From NCBI RefSeq assembly GCF_029537235.1, contig NZ_CP120638.1, positions 620,001 to 684,000 of the forward strand: 64,000 bases of DNA, read 5' to 3'. A program made the position numbers and the translations under genes. Positions 1 to 8,215 of the stretch are shown piece by piece. Position 1 is the first letter of the stretch. Each line of letters starts with the position of its first letter. The notes under the pieces were generated by a model. It saw only the letters and a list, made by a program, of their open reading frames with translations. It had not been told where the DNA came from and made no database searches. Source of the stretch: Rhizobium sp. 32-5/1. GTDB taxonomy: Bacteria > Pseudomonadota > Alphaproteobacteria > Rhizobiales > Rhizobiaceae.

Positions 1-114
1 GGCGATCACCGTGTCGCCGCGTTCGCCTGCCGGATCACGGCCGGCGAGAGGCACGCGTTTTCCGCGGATGGCCGCAAAAATTCCGGCGGTAAGACTGCTG
101 CGCGCTGCCGTCAT
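1..114 (-). CDS. 5' end of an unrecognised protein, cut by the window edge
   Basis: An open frame begins with ATG at position 114 and runs leftwards off the window for 38 codons (MTAARSSLTAGIFAAIRG...). No stop is reached. The fragment has no motif that I recognise, and no strong Shine-Dalgarno is seen upstream. It is divergent from the P450 gene that starts at 309, leaving about 190 bases for both promoters. It could be a real gene start or chance coding in GC-rich DNA, so confidence is modest. Confidence 0.4.
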   Translation of the reverse strand, partial: MTAARSSLTAGIFAAIRGKRVPLAGRDPAGERGDTVIA

Positions 115-308
115 GGTGTCCGTTTCAATCCCGTGCTGCTGACCCTGATGACATAGCCTTTCGCGACGTGTTGACAAGGCGGGGCGCCCAAATGCCGAAG
201 AGACGATCCAGTTGTGCATCCGCACGAATACGCCTTGTCGTGCCCCTGCCTTCCCCCTTAGATGCCAGCCGAACCCATCTGCAATAGCACCTTGCGAGAC
301 TGCCATCC

Positions 309-1574
309 ATGCCCGTTTCCGTCGTCATTCCGCCCTGCATCACAATCGATCCTGTGACACGCCGTGTCAGCCTGGATGTGCGAAATCCGGAATTTTACCG
401 CAATCCCCTGCCCGCTTACGCCGCTTTGCACGCGCATTGTCCGGCGTTCTTCTGGGAAGAACAGGCGCAATGGTATTTTGCGGGCTATGAGCAAGTAAAC
501 GGGCTTTTGCGGGATCGCCGCTTCGGCCGCCAGATCCTGCACGTCGCGACGCGTGAAGAACTCGGCATGCCGGAACCCCAACCGCACCTGAAGGACTTCG
601 ACGCGCTCGAAGCCCATTCGCTGCTGGAACTCGAGCCGCCGGCGCACACCCGCCTCCGCACCCTGGTCAACCGCGCCTTCGTCTCGCGCCAGATCGAGCA
701 GTTGAAGCCCGAGATCGCGGCGCTCGCCCACCGGATCATTGACGGCTTCGAAAAGGATGGCCGCGTCGAGCTTTTGAAGACCTATGCGGAAATCATCCCG
801 GTGACGGTGATTGCCCGCATGCTCGGAATTCCGGTCGAGGATGGGCCGAAACTGCTCGACTGGTCGCACCGGATGGTGCGCATGTATATGTTCAACCCGA
901 CGCTCGAGACGGAACTCGACGCCAACCAGGCATCGGCCGAATTCAGCGACTATCTGTCCGGCATCATCGCAGCCAAGCGCCTTTCTCCCGGCGACGATCT
1001 GCTAACCCACATGATCACCACCGAAAAAGACGGCGAGCGCCTGTCCGATGCGGAGCTGATCTCCACCGCGGTCCTGCTGCTCAATGCCGGCCATGAGGCA
1101 ACGGTGCACCAGCTCGGCAATGCCGTGCACGCGATCCTCGACACCGGAAGCAGCCCTAAGGCCCTGTTTGCCGACGACACCGCGACGGAGCGGACCATCG
1201 AGGAAACCATGCGTTATGCCGCGCCGCTGCACATTTTCCAGCGATATGCCCTGTCGGACATCGAACTTGATGACGGCATCCGCCTGAAAAAGGGCGACAA
1301 GATCGGCCTGCTGCTGGCCGCCGCCAATGTCGATCCGAAGAAGTTCAGCGATCCCTTGAGCTTCCGGCCGGATCGCGACGAAGGTGTCCACGTCTCCTTC
1401 GGCGCCGGACTGCACTTCTGCATCGGCGCACCGCTGGCAAGGCTGGAACTCAAGCTGTCCCTACCGATCCTGTTCGAACGCCTGCCCGGCCTCCGGCTCG
1501 CCTCCGCGCCTGAGGTGAAGGACAGCTACCACTTCCACGGCTTGGAGAGGCTGGACTTGGTGTGGCCGGTTTAG
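309..1574 (+). CDS. Cytochrome P450 (soluble bacterial type)
   Basis: A 421-residue haem-thiolate monooxygenase of normal bacterial class I length, with no membrane anchor. The I-helix oxygen-binding motif AGHEAT lies at residues 260-265, the K-helix ExxR at 299-302 (EETMR), and the haem-ligand loop FGAGLHFCIG at 364-373 with Cys371 as the iron ligand. Such enzymes need a ferredoxin and reductase for electrons; none is encoded nearby. The substrate cannot be told from sequence. The gene is convergent with the small cupin gene, with only 8 bases between the stops. A second, unrelated P450 lies at about 52 kb; that one has a more fatty-acid/eukaryote-like layout. Confidence 0.93.
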   Translation: MPVSVVIPPCITIDPVTRRVSLDVRNPEFYRNPLPAYAALHAHCPAFFWEEQAQWYFAGYEQVNGLLRDRRFGRQILHVATREELGMPEPQPHLKDFDALEAHSLLELEPPAHTRLRTLVNRAFVSRQIEQLKPEIAALAHRIIDGFEKDGRVELLKTYAEIIPVTVIARMLGIPVEDGPKLLDWSHRMVRMYMFNPTLETELDANQASAEFSDYLSGIIAAKRLSPGDDLLTHMITTEKDGERLSDAELISTAVLLLNAGHEATVHQLGNAVHAILDTGSSPKALFADDTATERTIEETMRYAAPLHIFQRYALSDIELDDGIRLKKGDKIGLLLAAANVDPKKFSDPLSFRPDRDEGVHVSFGAGLHFCIGAPLARLELKLSLPILFERLPGLRLASAPEVKDSYHFHGLERLDLVWPV

Positions 1575-1582
1575 GCTGAGCG

Positions 1583-1927
1583 TCAAACCCTGATCACATA
1601 GTCCTTGCGAGTCGTTTCAATCACTTCCCAGCTTCCCTTGAAGCCGGGCCTGAGGATCAGGCTGTCGCCGGCCTTCAGGTGGATCGGTGCTCCGTCGTCT
1701 TCGGTGACGATCGAGTAGCCTGACAGGATGTGGAAATACTCCCATTCGTCATAGACGATCCGCCACTTGCCCGGCGTCGCCTCCCAGATGCCCGCATAGA
1801 GCCCGCCTTCGGCCTCCTCCAAATTCCAGGTGCGGAATTGCGGGTTGCCGGCGATCAGCCGATCGGGTGCCGGAGCGCCTATTTCGGGTGCAACGGCAGC
1901 GGGGTCGAACGTTAGAACCTTGGACAT
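1583..1927 (-). CDS. Small cupin protein (Cupin_3/DUF861 type)
   Basis: A 114-residue single-cupin protein starting MSKVLTFD. The fold is suggested by WEATPGKWRIVYDEWEYFHI followed by a turn of strands and the late motif LKAGDSLILRPGFKGSWEV, which is typical of the Cupin_3 family (ureidoglycine aminohydrolase-like proteins and many of unknown role). The start was taken at ATG 1927 because upstream in-frame codons have no family likeness. It sits just downstream of metY on the same strand (52-base gap), so it may be cotranscribed with it. The substrate is unknown. Confidence 0.82.
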   Translation of the reverse strand: MSKVLTFDPAAVAPEIGAPAPDRLIAGNPQFRTWNLEEAEGGLYAGIWEATPGKWRIVYDEWEYFHILSGYSIVTEDDGAPIHLKAGDSLILRPGFKGSWEVIETTRKDYVIRV

Positions 1928-1979
1928 AAATGCTCCGAAAAGATAGGCGGCCGGATAGTCCGGCCGCCTTTGAAGAATA

Positions 1980-3266
1980 TCAGGCCTTGGCGAGTGACTG
2001 CTCAAGATCCGCAATGATATCGGCGACATCCTCGATGCCGACCGACAGGCGGACCACCTCCGGACCGGCGCCGGCCGCCGTCTGCTGCTCCGGCGTCAAC
2101 TGGCGATGCGTGGTGGAGGCAGGGTGAATGACGAGCGAGCGTGTATCGCCGATATTAGCCAGATGCGAAAACATCTCCAGCCCTTCGACAAAGCGCTTTC
2201 CGACCTCATAGCCATCCTTCAGGCCGAAGGTGAAAACGGCGCCGGCGCCCTTGGCGGAATAGCGCTGCTGCAGCGCATGGTTGGCGTCGTCTTCCAGCCC
2301 GGCATAGTTCACCCAAGCCACCTTGTCGTGCTGCTTCAGCCATTTGGCGACGGCAAGCGCGTTGTCGCAATGGCGCTGCATGCGCAGCGGCAGCGTCTCG
2401 ATGCCCGTCAGCAGAAGGAAGGCATTGAAGGGCGAAATCGCCGGGCCGAAATCGCGCAGGCCCAGCACGCGGCAGGCGATCGCGAAGGCGAAATTGCCGA
2501 AGGTCGCGTGCAGCACCATGCCGGCATATTCCGGCCGCGGCTCCGACAGCATCGGGTATTTTCCCGACTTCGACCAGTCGAACGTGCCGCCATCGACCAG
2601 TACACCGCCCATCGAATTGCCGTGACCGCCCATGAACTTGGTCAGCGAATGCACGACGATATCGGCGCCGTGCTCGATCGGCCGGATGAGGCAAGGCGTC
2701 GCCATGGTGTTATCGACGATCAGCGGCAGGCCGTGTTTCTTGGCGACGGCCGAGATCGCCTCGATATCGACAAAGGTGCCGCCGGGATTGGCAAGGCTCT
2801 CGATGAAGATCGCCTTTGTCCTGTCGTCGATCTGGCTCTCGAAGCTGTCCATATCGGCCGGATCGGCCCAGCGAACATGCCAGTCAAAGGACTTGAAGGC
2901 ATGGCCGAACTGGTTGATCGACCCGCCATAGAGCCGGCGCGCGGCGATGAAATTATCGCCGGGGCTCATGATGGTGTGGAAAATGAGAAGCTGAGCGGCG
3001 TGACCGGAGGCAACGGCCAGCGCCGCCGTGCCGCCTTCAAGCGCTGCGACACGCTCTTCCAGAACGGCCTGCGTCGGATTCATGATGCGGGTGTAGATAT
3101 TGCCGAAGGCCTGCAGCCCGAACAGTGAGGCTGCGTGATCCGCATCGTTGAAGACGAAGCTGGTGGTCTGGTAGATCGGCGTCGCACGCGCGCCCGTCGT
3201 CGGATCCGGCTGCGCACCGGCATGAATGGCAAGCGTGTTGAAACCCGGATTGTTCTGCATGGACAT
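1980..3266 (-). CDS. metY: O-acetylhomoserine aminocarboxypropyltransferase (sulfhydrylase)
   Basis: A 428-residue PLP enzyme of the Cys/Met metabolism family. It makes homocysteine directly from O-acetylhomoserine and sulfide in methionine synthesis. The PLP-binding lysine is Lys210 in VVHSLTKFMGGHG, the N-terminal signature NTLAIHAG and QTTSFVF match the MetY branch, and the length (about 425-430) separates it from the shorter cystathionine gamma-synthases. Translation starts at ATG 3266 (a second ATG is two codons in). The leader upstream can form hairpins (separate entry), one immediately before the ribosome-binding site, so leader control is possible but unproven. Confidence 0.95.
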   Translation of the reverse strand: MSMQNNPGFNTLAIHAGAQPDPTTGARATPIYQTTSFVFNDADHAASLFGLQAFGNIYTRIMNPTQAVLEERVAALEGGTAALAVASGHAAQLLIFHTIMSPGDNFIAARRLYGGSINQFGHAFKSFDWHVRWADPADMDSFESQIDDRTKAIFIESLANPGGTFVDIEAISAVAKKHGLPLIVDNTMATPCLIRPIEHGADIVVHSLTKFMGGHGNSMGGVLVDGGTFDWSKSGKYPMLSEPRPEYAGMVLHATFGNFAFAIACRVLGLRDFGPAISPFNAFLLLTGIETLPLRMQRHCDNALAVAKWLKQHDKVAWVNYAGLEDDANHALQQRYSAKGAGAVFTFGLKDGYEVGKRFVEGLEMFSHLANIGDTRSLVIHPASTTHRQLTPEQQTAAGAGPEVVRLSVGIEDVADIIADLEQSLAKA

Positions 3267-3274
3267 GTCCTCCC

Positions 3275-3323
3275 GTGACCAAGATGCGCGTCACTATTTC
3301 AGAGGCCTTGCGTATCGCAAAGG
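3275..3323 (-). promoter_or_regulatory. Structured 5' leader of metY
   Basis: Two inverted repeats lie in the metY leader. GTGAC/GTCAC arms (3275-3279 and 3290-3294) enclose a 10-base loop directly upstream of the GGGAGG ribosome-binding site. A second hairpin, CCTTGCG paired with CGCAAAGG, spans 3306-3323. Alphaproteobacterial methionine genes often carry SAM-II riboswitches, but I do not see the conserved SAM-II core here. The structure may be incidental. Confidence 0.3.
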
Positions 3324-3397
3324 TTGATTTTCTCTTCTGCACGGGAAACGCGAAGCAAATATTTCCTTGATCGCCACGCAACCAAACCGGTATCCGT

Positions 3398-3829
3398 CTA
3401 GCCGATCAGCCGCGGATACTCGATGGCCGGGCAGCGATCCATCACCACCTTGATGCCGCGCTCTTCCGCTTTTGCGGCAGCGGCATCGTCCCGCACCGCC
3501 AGTTGGCCCCAGATGGCCTTCGGCAAATGCTTCAGCTTGAGGATTTCCTCGATCAGTGCCGGTAAGGCGTCCGCCGCGCGAAACACATCGATCATATCGA
3601 CCGGTTCCGGCAGGTCGGCCAGCCTGGCATAAACGGTTTGACCCTGGATTTCCTTGCCGGCCTGCCCCGGATTGACGGGATAGACAGTGTATCCCTTGCG
3701 CAGCAGGAAGGCCATGACCCTATAACTCGGGCGCTCCGCATTCGGAGATGCGCCCACCAACGCGATTGTCTTCGTCGAACGCAGAATGTCGTTGATGTAG
3801 TAGTCCGGATACGTATCGTGATTCATCAA
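3398..3829 (-). CDS. CoA-binding domain protein (YccU-like)
   Basis: A 143-residue single-domain Rossmann protein of the CoA_binding_2 family. The nucleotide/CoA loop is ALVGASPNAERPSYRV near residues 23-38, followed by GYTVYPVNPG and VDMIDVFR, which are typical of the family. Its relatives are small, widespread and biochemically ill-defined. It lies upstream of metY on the same strand with a gap of about 130 bases, so it may be a separate unit. The start at ATG 3829 is preceded by a second possible ATG one codon later. Confidence 0.88.
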   Translation of the reverse strand: MMNHDTYPDYYINDILRSTKTIALVGASPNAERPSYRVMAFLLRKGYTVYPVNPGQAGKEIQGQTVYARLADLPEPVDMIDVFRAADALPALIEEILKLKHLPKAIWGQLAVRDDAAAAKAEERGIKVVMDRCPAIEYPRLIG

Positions 3830-4051
3830 AAACCCGCCTGCGTCGCGATTGGCAATGCCGGATAATTCAGTCAGCGGCGTGTCGAGTCAACCAGCGGTCA
3901 TCAATCGTCCCCGTCAAAGAAAACTTAAGCAGCTGAAGCATCAAAGCAATTTTAAGAACGCTAAAGAAAAGGCGATTGCAATTCGCCGCCCGTCGTTCCA
4001 GAACCGTGACGCGCGATAGGCGCGTCCATCCCTGCCCCGCCGAGGTCCGTC

Positions 4052-4888
4052 TTGCCCCTGGAAGTCATCGCGCTCGTTCTGTTCGGCGCATTGCTGCATG
4101 CCACATGGAACGCGCTGGTCAAATCCGGGTCGGAAAAATCGCTGGATGCCGCGATGGTTGCGCTCGGTGCCGGCGTGGTTGCGCTGCCCTTCCTGCCGTT
4201 CATGCCTCTGCCGCATCCGGATGCCTGGCCGTTTATTCTTGTATCGGCAGCCTTCCAGTTCGCCTATTTCCAGCTCGTTGCAGCCGCCTACAGGGCTGGC
4301 GATATCGGTCTGGTCTATCCGCTGATGCGCGGCGTCGCCCCCTTGCTGGTTGCGGCTTCGAGCGGTGCACTGATCGGCGAAACGCTGACCACCGGCGCGC
4401 TCTTCGGCGTCCTGACGATTTCGACCGGAGTCCTCACTCTGGCATTCGAAGCCCGTAAGGGCGGCAAGCGCGCCATCCTGCTGGCGCTCGCCAATGCGGT
4501 CGTCATCGCCAGCTACACGTTTGTCGATGGCATCGGCGCCCGGCTGGCCCTCAACCCGATCTCCTACACGCTGTGGATGGCGCTGCTGCCGCCCGTGCTG
4601 CTGTTTGCCTGGGCATTCTCGAAACGGGGATTTGCGCCGGTGCTTTTCCACGTCCGCCATCAGTGGTGGCGGGGCCTGATCGGCGGGGCAGGCTCGATCG
4701 GCGCCTACGGACTGGCGCTCTGGGCCATGACCAAGGCACCTGTGGCAACGGTCGCTGCGCTGCGCGAAACATCGATCCTGTTTGCCATCGTCATCTCGAT
4801 CGTTTTCTTAAAGGAACGCGTCAGCATCTTCCGCATCGCTGCCGCCTGCCTGATCGCACTCGGCGCGCTGATGTTGAAGCTGGCTTAA
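4052..4888 (+). CDS. DMT-superfamily transporter (EamA type)
   Basis: A 278-residue, very hydrophobic protein with the ten-helix, two-repeat EamA layout. The first repeat starts at the N-terminus (LVLFGALLHATWNALVKSG), and the second ends in the family-typical VFLKERVSIFRIAAACLIALG. It probably exports or imports a small metabolite across the inner membrane; the substrate cannot be inferred. The chosen start is TTG at 4052, since it gives the usual start-of-helix-1 register; no ATG lies in a better place. It is convergent with higA, with only 13 bases between the genes. Confidence 0.85.
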   Translation: MPLEVIALVLFGALLHATWNALVKSGSEKSLDAAMVALGAGVVALPFLPFMPLPHPDAWPFILVSAAFQFAYFQLVAAAYRAGDIGLVYPLMRGVAPLLVAASSGALIGETLTTGALFGVLTISTGVLTLAFEARKGGKRAILLALANAVVIASYTFVDGIGARLALNPISYTLWMALLPPVLLFAWAFSKRGFAPVLFHVRHQWWRGLIGGAGSIGAYGLALWAMTKAPVATVAALRETSILFAIVISIVFLKERVSIFRIAAACLIALGALMLKLA

Positions 4889-4901
4889 GCATCGGAAACC
4901 A

Positions 4902-5204
4902 TCAGGCGGCAGATTGAGCGGGCAGCACTTCCAGATTGATGCGTTCACCATTTTGGCGCGAAGCAACAGCAAGATCATAGCTTGCCTGAAGCCCTAGCCA
5001 GAACTGAGGGTCATTCCCGAAAAACCGGCCAAGCCGAAGTGCCGTGTCCGCAGACACTGCACGTTTGCCGTTCAAGATTTCGGAGACCCGGCCTGAATTT
5101 ATCCGCAACGCCAATGCCAGCGCATTTCCGCTCATGCCACGCGCTTCGAGTTCTTCCTTCAGCATCGTTCCGGGGTGAATTTCAAACATCGTGTGCTCCT
5201 TCAA
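4902..5204 (-). CDS. higA: HigA-type antitoxin (XRE helix-turn-helix)
   Basis: A 100-residue HTH antitoxin of the HigA/VapA family. The core reads MFEIHPGTMLKEELEARG, then NALALALRINSGRVSEILNG, the helix-turn-helix that binds the operator, and LGRFFGNDPQFWLGLQ, a family hallmark. Start ATG 5204 overlaps the higB stop in an ATGA tetranucleotide, so the pair is translationally coupled. Members of this family neutralise HigB and repress their own operon. An internal ATG at 5189 (MFEIHPG) is an alternative start. Confidence 0.92.
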   Translation of the reverse strand: MKEHTMFEIHPGTMLKEELEARGMSGNALALALRINSGRVSEILNGKRAVSADTALRLGRFFGNDPQFWLGLQASYDLAVASRQNGERINLEVLPAQSAA

Positions 5205-5479
5205 TGATCGTCCACGATCTCCACATCATACGCATGCCCATCCTCGAATCTGAAACATAACCGCCAAGGGCCGTTGATCGTCATGGCCCATTGCATCTTC
5301 CGATCTCCGGACAGCTTATGAATACCAACGGACTTCAATGGCACCAAGTCATCAAGGGACCGAGCATTGTGCAGCATCATCGCCCGCATTTTTGCTTTAT
5401 CGACATCCATGCCGGAAAATTTTGTTTTTCCGTTTTCCAGAAACTGCCGGGTGGCGCGATTGGCGATCGATCTGATCAT
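5201..5479 (-). CDS. higB: HigB-type toxin (RelE/ParE superfamily mRNase)
   Basis: A 92-residue toxin of the HigB family, which cleaves mRNA on the ribosome in characterised relatives. Diagnostic segments are KMRAMMLHNARSLDDL, VGIHKLSGDRKMQWAMTING and WRLCFRFEDGHAYDVEIVD near the C-terminus. Toxin-before-antitoxin order is the normal arrangement for higBA and the reverse of most type II systems. It lies between a DMT transporter and an enoyl-CoA hydratase gene with no mobile element nearby. Nothing suggests that either gene is inactive. Confidence 0.92.
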   Translation of the reverse strand: MIRSIANRATRQFLENGKTKFSGMDVDKAKMRAMMLHNARSLDDLVPLKSVGIHKLSGDRKMQWAMTINGPWRLCFRFEDGHAYDVEIVDDH

Positions 5480-5531
5480 CCGCGAAACATACTACGCGAG
5501 ACAGGCTACGTCCACCGAAGCTTTGTCGGGC

Positions 5532-6356
5532 TTACTTTTCTCTCCACTCCGGCAGGCGCTTGCCGAGCACGGCTCCGATACCCTCGACGGCATCCTGTGC
5601 CAGCATATTCTCGACCATGACGCCCACCGCATAGCCATAGGCTTCCTCGAGCGGCATGCCCGCCTGCCGGTTAAACGCCTGCTTGCCGATCCTCAGCGCC
5701 TGCGGCGATTTCGAGGCGATCACGGCGGCGTATTTGTTGACGACCTGCTGCAGATACTGCTTCGGGACAATGCGGTTGACGAGACCGAAATCCTTGGCGG
5801 TCGACGCATCAATGGTCTCGCCGGTGAGCAGCATTTCCATCGCCTGCTTGCGGTGCGCAGCCCGCGAGATCGCCACCATCGGCGTCGAGCAGAACAGGCC
5901 GATATTGACGCCGGGCGTGCAGAAGGTCGAACTGTCCGTGCAGATAGCAAGATCGCAGGTCGCGACCAGCTGGCATCCGGCGGCTGTTGCCAGTCCATCG
6001 ATCTCGGCGATCACCGGCTGCGGCAGATGCGTGATCCTGAGCATCAGATCGGCGCAGAGCCGCATGGCTTTCTCGAAAAAGCCCCGCCCCTCGTCGTTAT
6101 CGGCCCGATGCGCCGTCAGTTCCTTGAGATCGTGCCCAGCCGAAAACAGGCTGCCGGATGCGGCGAGAACAACCACGCGGATATCCACGGACTCGGCAAT
6201 CGCATCCAGTCCGGCAATCAGCGCCTCGATCAGAGCGACGGACAGCGCGTTGGCCGGAGGATTGTTCAAGGTGAGACGCACCACGCCGGCGGACGTCTCT
6301 TCCAGCAGAACCAATCCGCGTGCCTCGTCCTTGCGCAAGGAAACCACCTCTGCCAT
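5532..6356 (-). CDS. Enoyl-CoA hydratase/isomerase family protein
   Basis: A 274-residue crotonase-fold enzyme. The oxyanion-hole segment is SGSLFSAGHDLKEL, and IAEIDGLATAAGCQLVATCD holds the second oxyanion glycine region. A catalytic glutamate typical of true hydratases is not obvious after CTPGVNIGLFCSTP, so the reaction may differ from simple hydration. The chosen start is ATG 6356 (MAEVVSLRKDE); 47 upstream in-frame codons do not resemble the family. It is transcribed toward higB with a gap of 52 bases. Confidence 0.87.
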   Translation of the reverse strand: MAEVVSLRKDEARGLVLLEETSAGVVRLTLNNPPANALSVALIEALIAGLDAIAESVDIRVVVLAASGSLFSAGHDLKELTAHRADNDEGRGFFEKAMRLCADLMLRITHLPQPVIAEIDGLATAAGCQLVATCDLAICTDSSTFCTPGVNIGLFCSTPMVAISRAAHRKQAMEMLLTGETIDASTAKDFGLVNRIVPKQYLQQVVNKYAAVIASKSPQALRIGKQAFNRQAGMPLEEAYGYAVGVMVENMLAQDAVEGIGAVLGKRLPEWREK

Positions 6357-6496
6357 GTCATTCTCCCAAACTGCCAGCATCCTGACCCGCTTGGTACGCC
6401 GCCGGTGCGTTGGTTTCAAGCACTGCGTCACCAAGTCAGACTTTCGTCCGGCTTGCACTGCCTGAAGCAAACATCTGTAAATCCAGCCCGCAAGCA

Positions 6497-6940
6497 ATGG
6501 AAATCGTCATGCAGCTGAAACCCGTTCTCGCCGTCGATGACCTCAATCGTTTCCTCGAAACCGATTTTCCGGAAGTCAATACCGACGGCAAAATCTTTAC
6601 GGTCGAGGCTATCGGTCCAGGCTTTGCCACCATGCGGTTTGATCCGCTGCAACGCCATCTGCGTCCCGGGAACACCATTTCCGGGCCGTCGCTGTTCGCG
6701 CTCGCCGATGTCACCGCCTATGTCGCGTTGCTTGCCCATATCGGGCCGATGGCGCTCGCCGTCACCACGAGCCTCAATATCAACTTCCTGCGCAAGCCGC
6801 CGCTTGGACCGCTGCTCTGCACCTGCAATATCTTGAAGTTGGGCAAGCGTTTGGCGGTTCTGGACGCAAGCATTTCCGGTGTCGGAAGCGACGAGCTGGT
6901 GGCGCACGCCACTGCTACCTATTCGATTCCGCCCAAATAA
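6497..6940 (+). CDS. PaaI-type hotdog thioesterase
   Basis: A 147-residue single hotdog-fold protein. The central helix and following strand read GNTISGPSLFALADVTAYVA and TTSLNINFLRKP, the classic pattern of PaaI/YbgC-like acyl-CoA thioesterases, with an aspartate (ALAD) at the usual catalytic position. The substrate is unknown. Translation may begin at ATG 6497 or at ATG 6509 (MQLKPVLAVDD); the latter has GGAA a few bases upstream. It is divergent from the enoyl-CoA hydratase, and the shared CoA theme may be more than coincidence. Confidence 0.85.
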   Translation: MEIVMQLKPVLAVDDLNRFLETDFPEVNTDGKIFTVEAIGPGFATMRFDPLQRHLRPGNTISGPSLFALADVTAYVALLAHIGPMALAVTTSLNINFLRKPPLGPLLCTCNILKLGKRLAVLDASISGVGSDELVAHATATYSIPPK

Positions 6941-6964
6941 TATGTGGTATTAAATTACCACATA
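6941..6964. repeat. Perfect 9-base inverted repeat after the hotdog gene
   Basis: TATGTGGTA (6941-6949) and TACCACATA (6956-6964) are exact reverse complements separated by TTAAAT. The repeat begins on the base after the hotdog stop codon and lies about 55 bases before the rplM -35 box. It is AT-rich and lacks a following T-run, so it looks more like a protein-binding dyad than an intrinsic terminator, although a weak transcription stop is possible. Confidence 0.6.
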
Positions 6965-7017
6965 ATCAAGCCATTGTTTTTGCTGTATATTTTTTCAACG
7001 CCCTCAAAGCGCCGATC

Positions 7018-7046
7018 TTGACGGTTTTTCATGGCTTGCGTATAAG
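7018..7046 (+). promoter_or_regulatory. Promoter of rplM-rpsI
   Basis: TTGACG at 7018-7023 and TATAAG at 7041-7046 are separated by exactly 17 bases, a near-consensus housekeeping sigma promoter. It lies about 120 bases upstream of the rplM start, leaving a leader with no gene in it. Confidence 0.75.
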
Positions 7047-7166
7047 CCGCGTCAGATCGCGGTCCTTTGGGGCCGCTTTCCTTTTGGCCTGTGTCAAGCA
7101 TGCCAATTCAAGCAACAAGAAACGCCCGGCGGCAACGCATCGGGTCTCAAACGAAAGAGTTTCAAC

Positions 7167-7631
7167 ATGTCAACCTTCGTTCAGAAGCCTGCAGAGGTGG
7201 AGAAGAAGTGGATCCTCATCGACGCCGAAGGCCTCGTTGTTGGTCGCGTCGCTTCCATCATCGCCAACATCCTGCGCGGCAAGAATAAAGTCACCTACAC
7301 GCCCCACGTTGACGATGGTGACAATGTCATCGTGATCAATGCTGAGAAGGCTGTCCTCACCGGCAAGAAGTACAGCGACAAGAAGTACTACTGGCACACC
7401 GGCTACCCGGGTGGCATCAAGGAGCGCACCGCGCGCCAGATCATCGAAGGCCGCTTTCCGGAGCGCGTTCTCGAGAAGGCTGTCGAGCGCATGGTTCCCC
7501 GTGGTCCGCTTGGCCGTCGCCAGATGAAGAACCTGCGCGTTTACGCCGGCACAAACCATCCGCATGAAGCACAGCAGCCGACCGTCCTCGACGTCGCAGC
7601 GCTGAACAGCAAGAACACAAGGAGCGCCTAA
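7167..7631 (+). CDS. rplM: 50S ribosomal protein L13
   Basis: A 154-residue L13, slightly longer than the 142 residues of E. coli because of a C-terminal tail typical of alphaproteobacteria. It is an early-assembly protein of the large subunit. Family signatures are seen throughout: [35 protein letters not shown], and [20 protein letters not shown]. It is followed after two bases by rpsI, the universal L13-S9 operon, and served by the promoter at 7018-7046. Confidence 0.98.
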   Translation: MSTFVQKPAEVEKKWILIDAEGLVVGRVASIIANILRGKNKVTYTPHVDDGDNVIVINAEKAVLTGKKYSDKKYYWHTGYPGGIKERTARQIIEGRFPERVLEKAVERMVPRGPLGRRQMKNLRVYAGTNHPHEAQQPTVLDVAALNSKNTRSA

Positions 7632-7633
7632 TC

Positions 7634-8107
7634 GTGGCTGACCTCTCTTCTCTGAAAGACCTCGGCACGGTAACGGAAGCAACGGCTTCCGCTCCGATTC
7701 ACGTTCGCAAGGTTGACGCCCAGGGCCGCTCCTACGCGACCGGTAAGCGCAAGAACGCCGTTGCCCGCGTCTGGGTCAAGCCGGGCTCCGGCAAGATCAC
7801 GATCAACGGCCGCGAATTCGCGACCTACTTCGCCCGTCCGGTTCTGCAGATGATCCTGCGCCAGCCGATCGTTGCTGCTGCCCGCGACGGCCAGTTCGAC
7901 ATCGTTGCCACGGTCGTCGGCGGCGGTCTCTCCGGCCAGGCCGGTGCCGTTCGTCACGGCATCTCCAAGGCCCTCACCTACTTCGAACCGGGCCTGCGTC
8001 CGGTCCTGAAGAAGGGTGGCTTCCTGACCCGCGACAGCCGCGTCGTCGAGCGCAAGAAGTACGGCAAGGCGAAGGCCCGTCGTTCGTTCCAGTTCTCGAA
8101 GCGTTAA
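7634..8107 (+). CDS. rpsI: 30S ribosomal protein S9
   Basis: A 157-residue S9 with an N-terminal extension, as in other alphaproteobacteria. The core begins [20 protein letters not shown] and the C-terminus ends [11 protein letters not shown], the conserved basic tail that reaches the ribosomal P site. The start is GTG at 7634, two bases after the rplM stop. A strong terminator follows 25 bases after the stop. Confidence 0.98.
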   Translation: MADLSSLKDLGTVTEATASAPIHVRKVDAQGRSYATGKRKNAVARVWVKPGSGKITINGREFATYFARPVLQMILRQPIVAAARDGQFDIVATVVGGGLSGQAGAVRHGISKALTYFEPGLRPVLKKGGFLTRDSRVVERKKYGKAKARRSFQFSKR

Positions 8108-8132
8108 TCGTTTCCGAACCTATCGATCAGGG

Positions 8133-8160
8133 AAAGGCGGGCATTGTCCCGCCTTTTTCT
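8133..8160 (+). terminator. Rho-independent terminator of rplM-rpsI
   Basis: AAAGGCGGG (8133-8141) pairs with CCCGCCTTT (8148-8156) around a short loop, and the 3' arm runs into TTTTTCTTT. Confidence 0.88.
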
Positions 8161-8215
8161 TTGGGAGCTCGAAGCAGCAGCGTGCCAGACTTTCGCCGAC
8201 TTGGTGTTCACTGCC

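Noticed and set aside
2106..3128. A 340-codon plus-strand frame opposite metY
   Set aside because: It is a shadow frame with no start signal or motif.
3267..3397. SAM-II riboswitch before metY
   Set aside because: A CGTGGCGAT-like segment is present, but the matching distal arm and pseudoknot sequence are absent.
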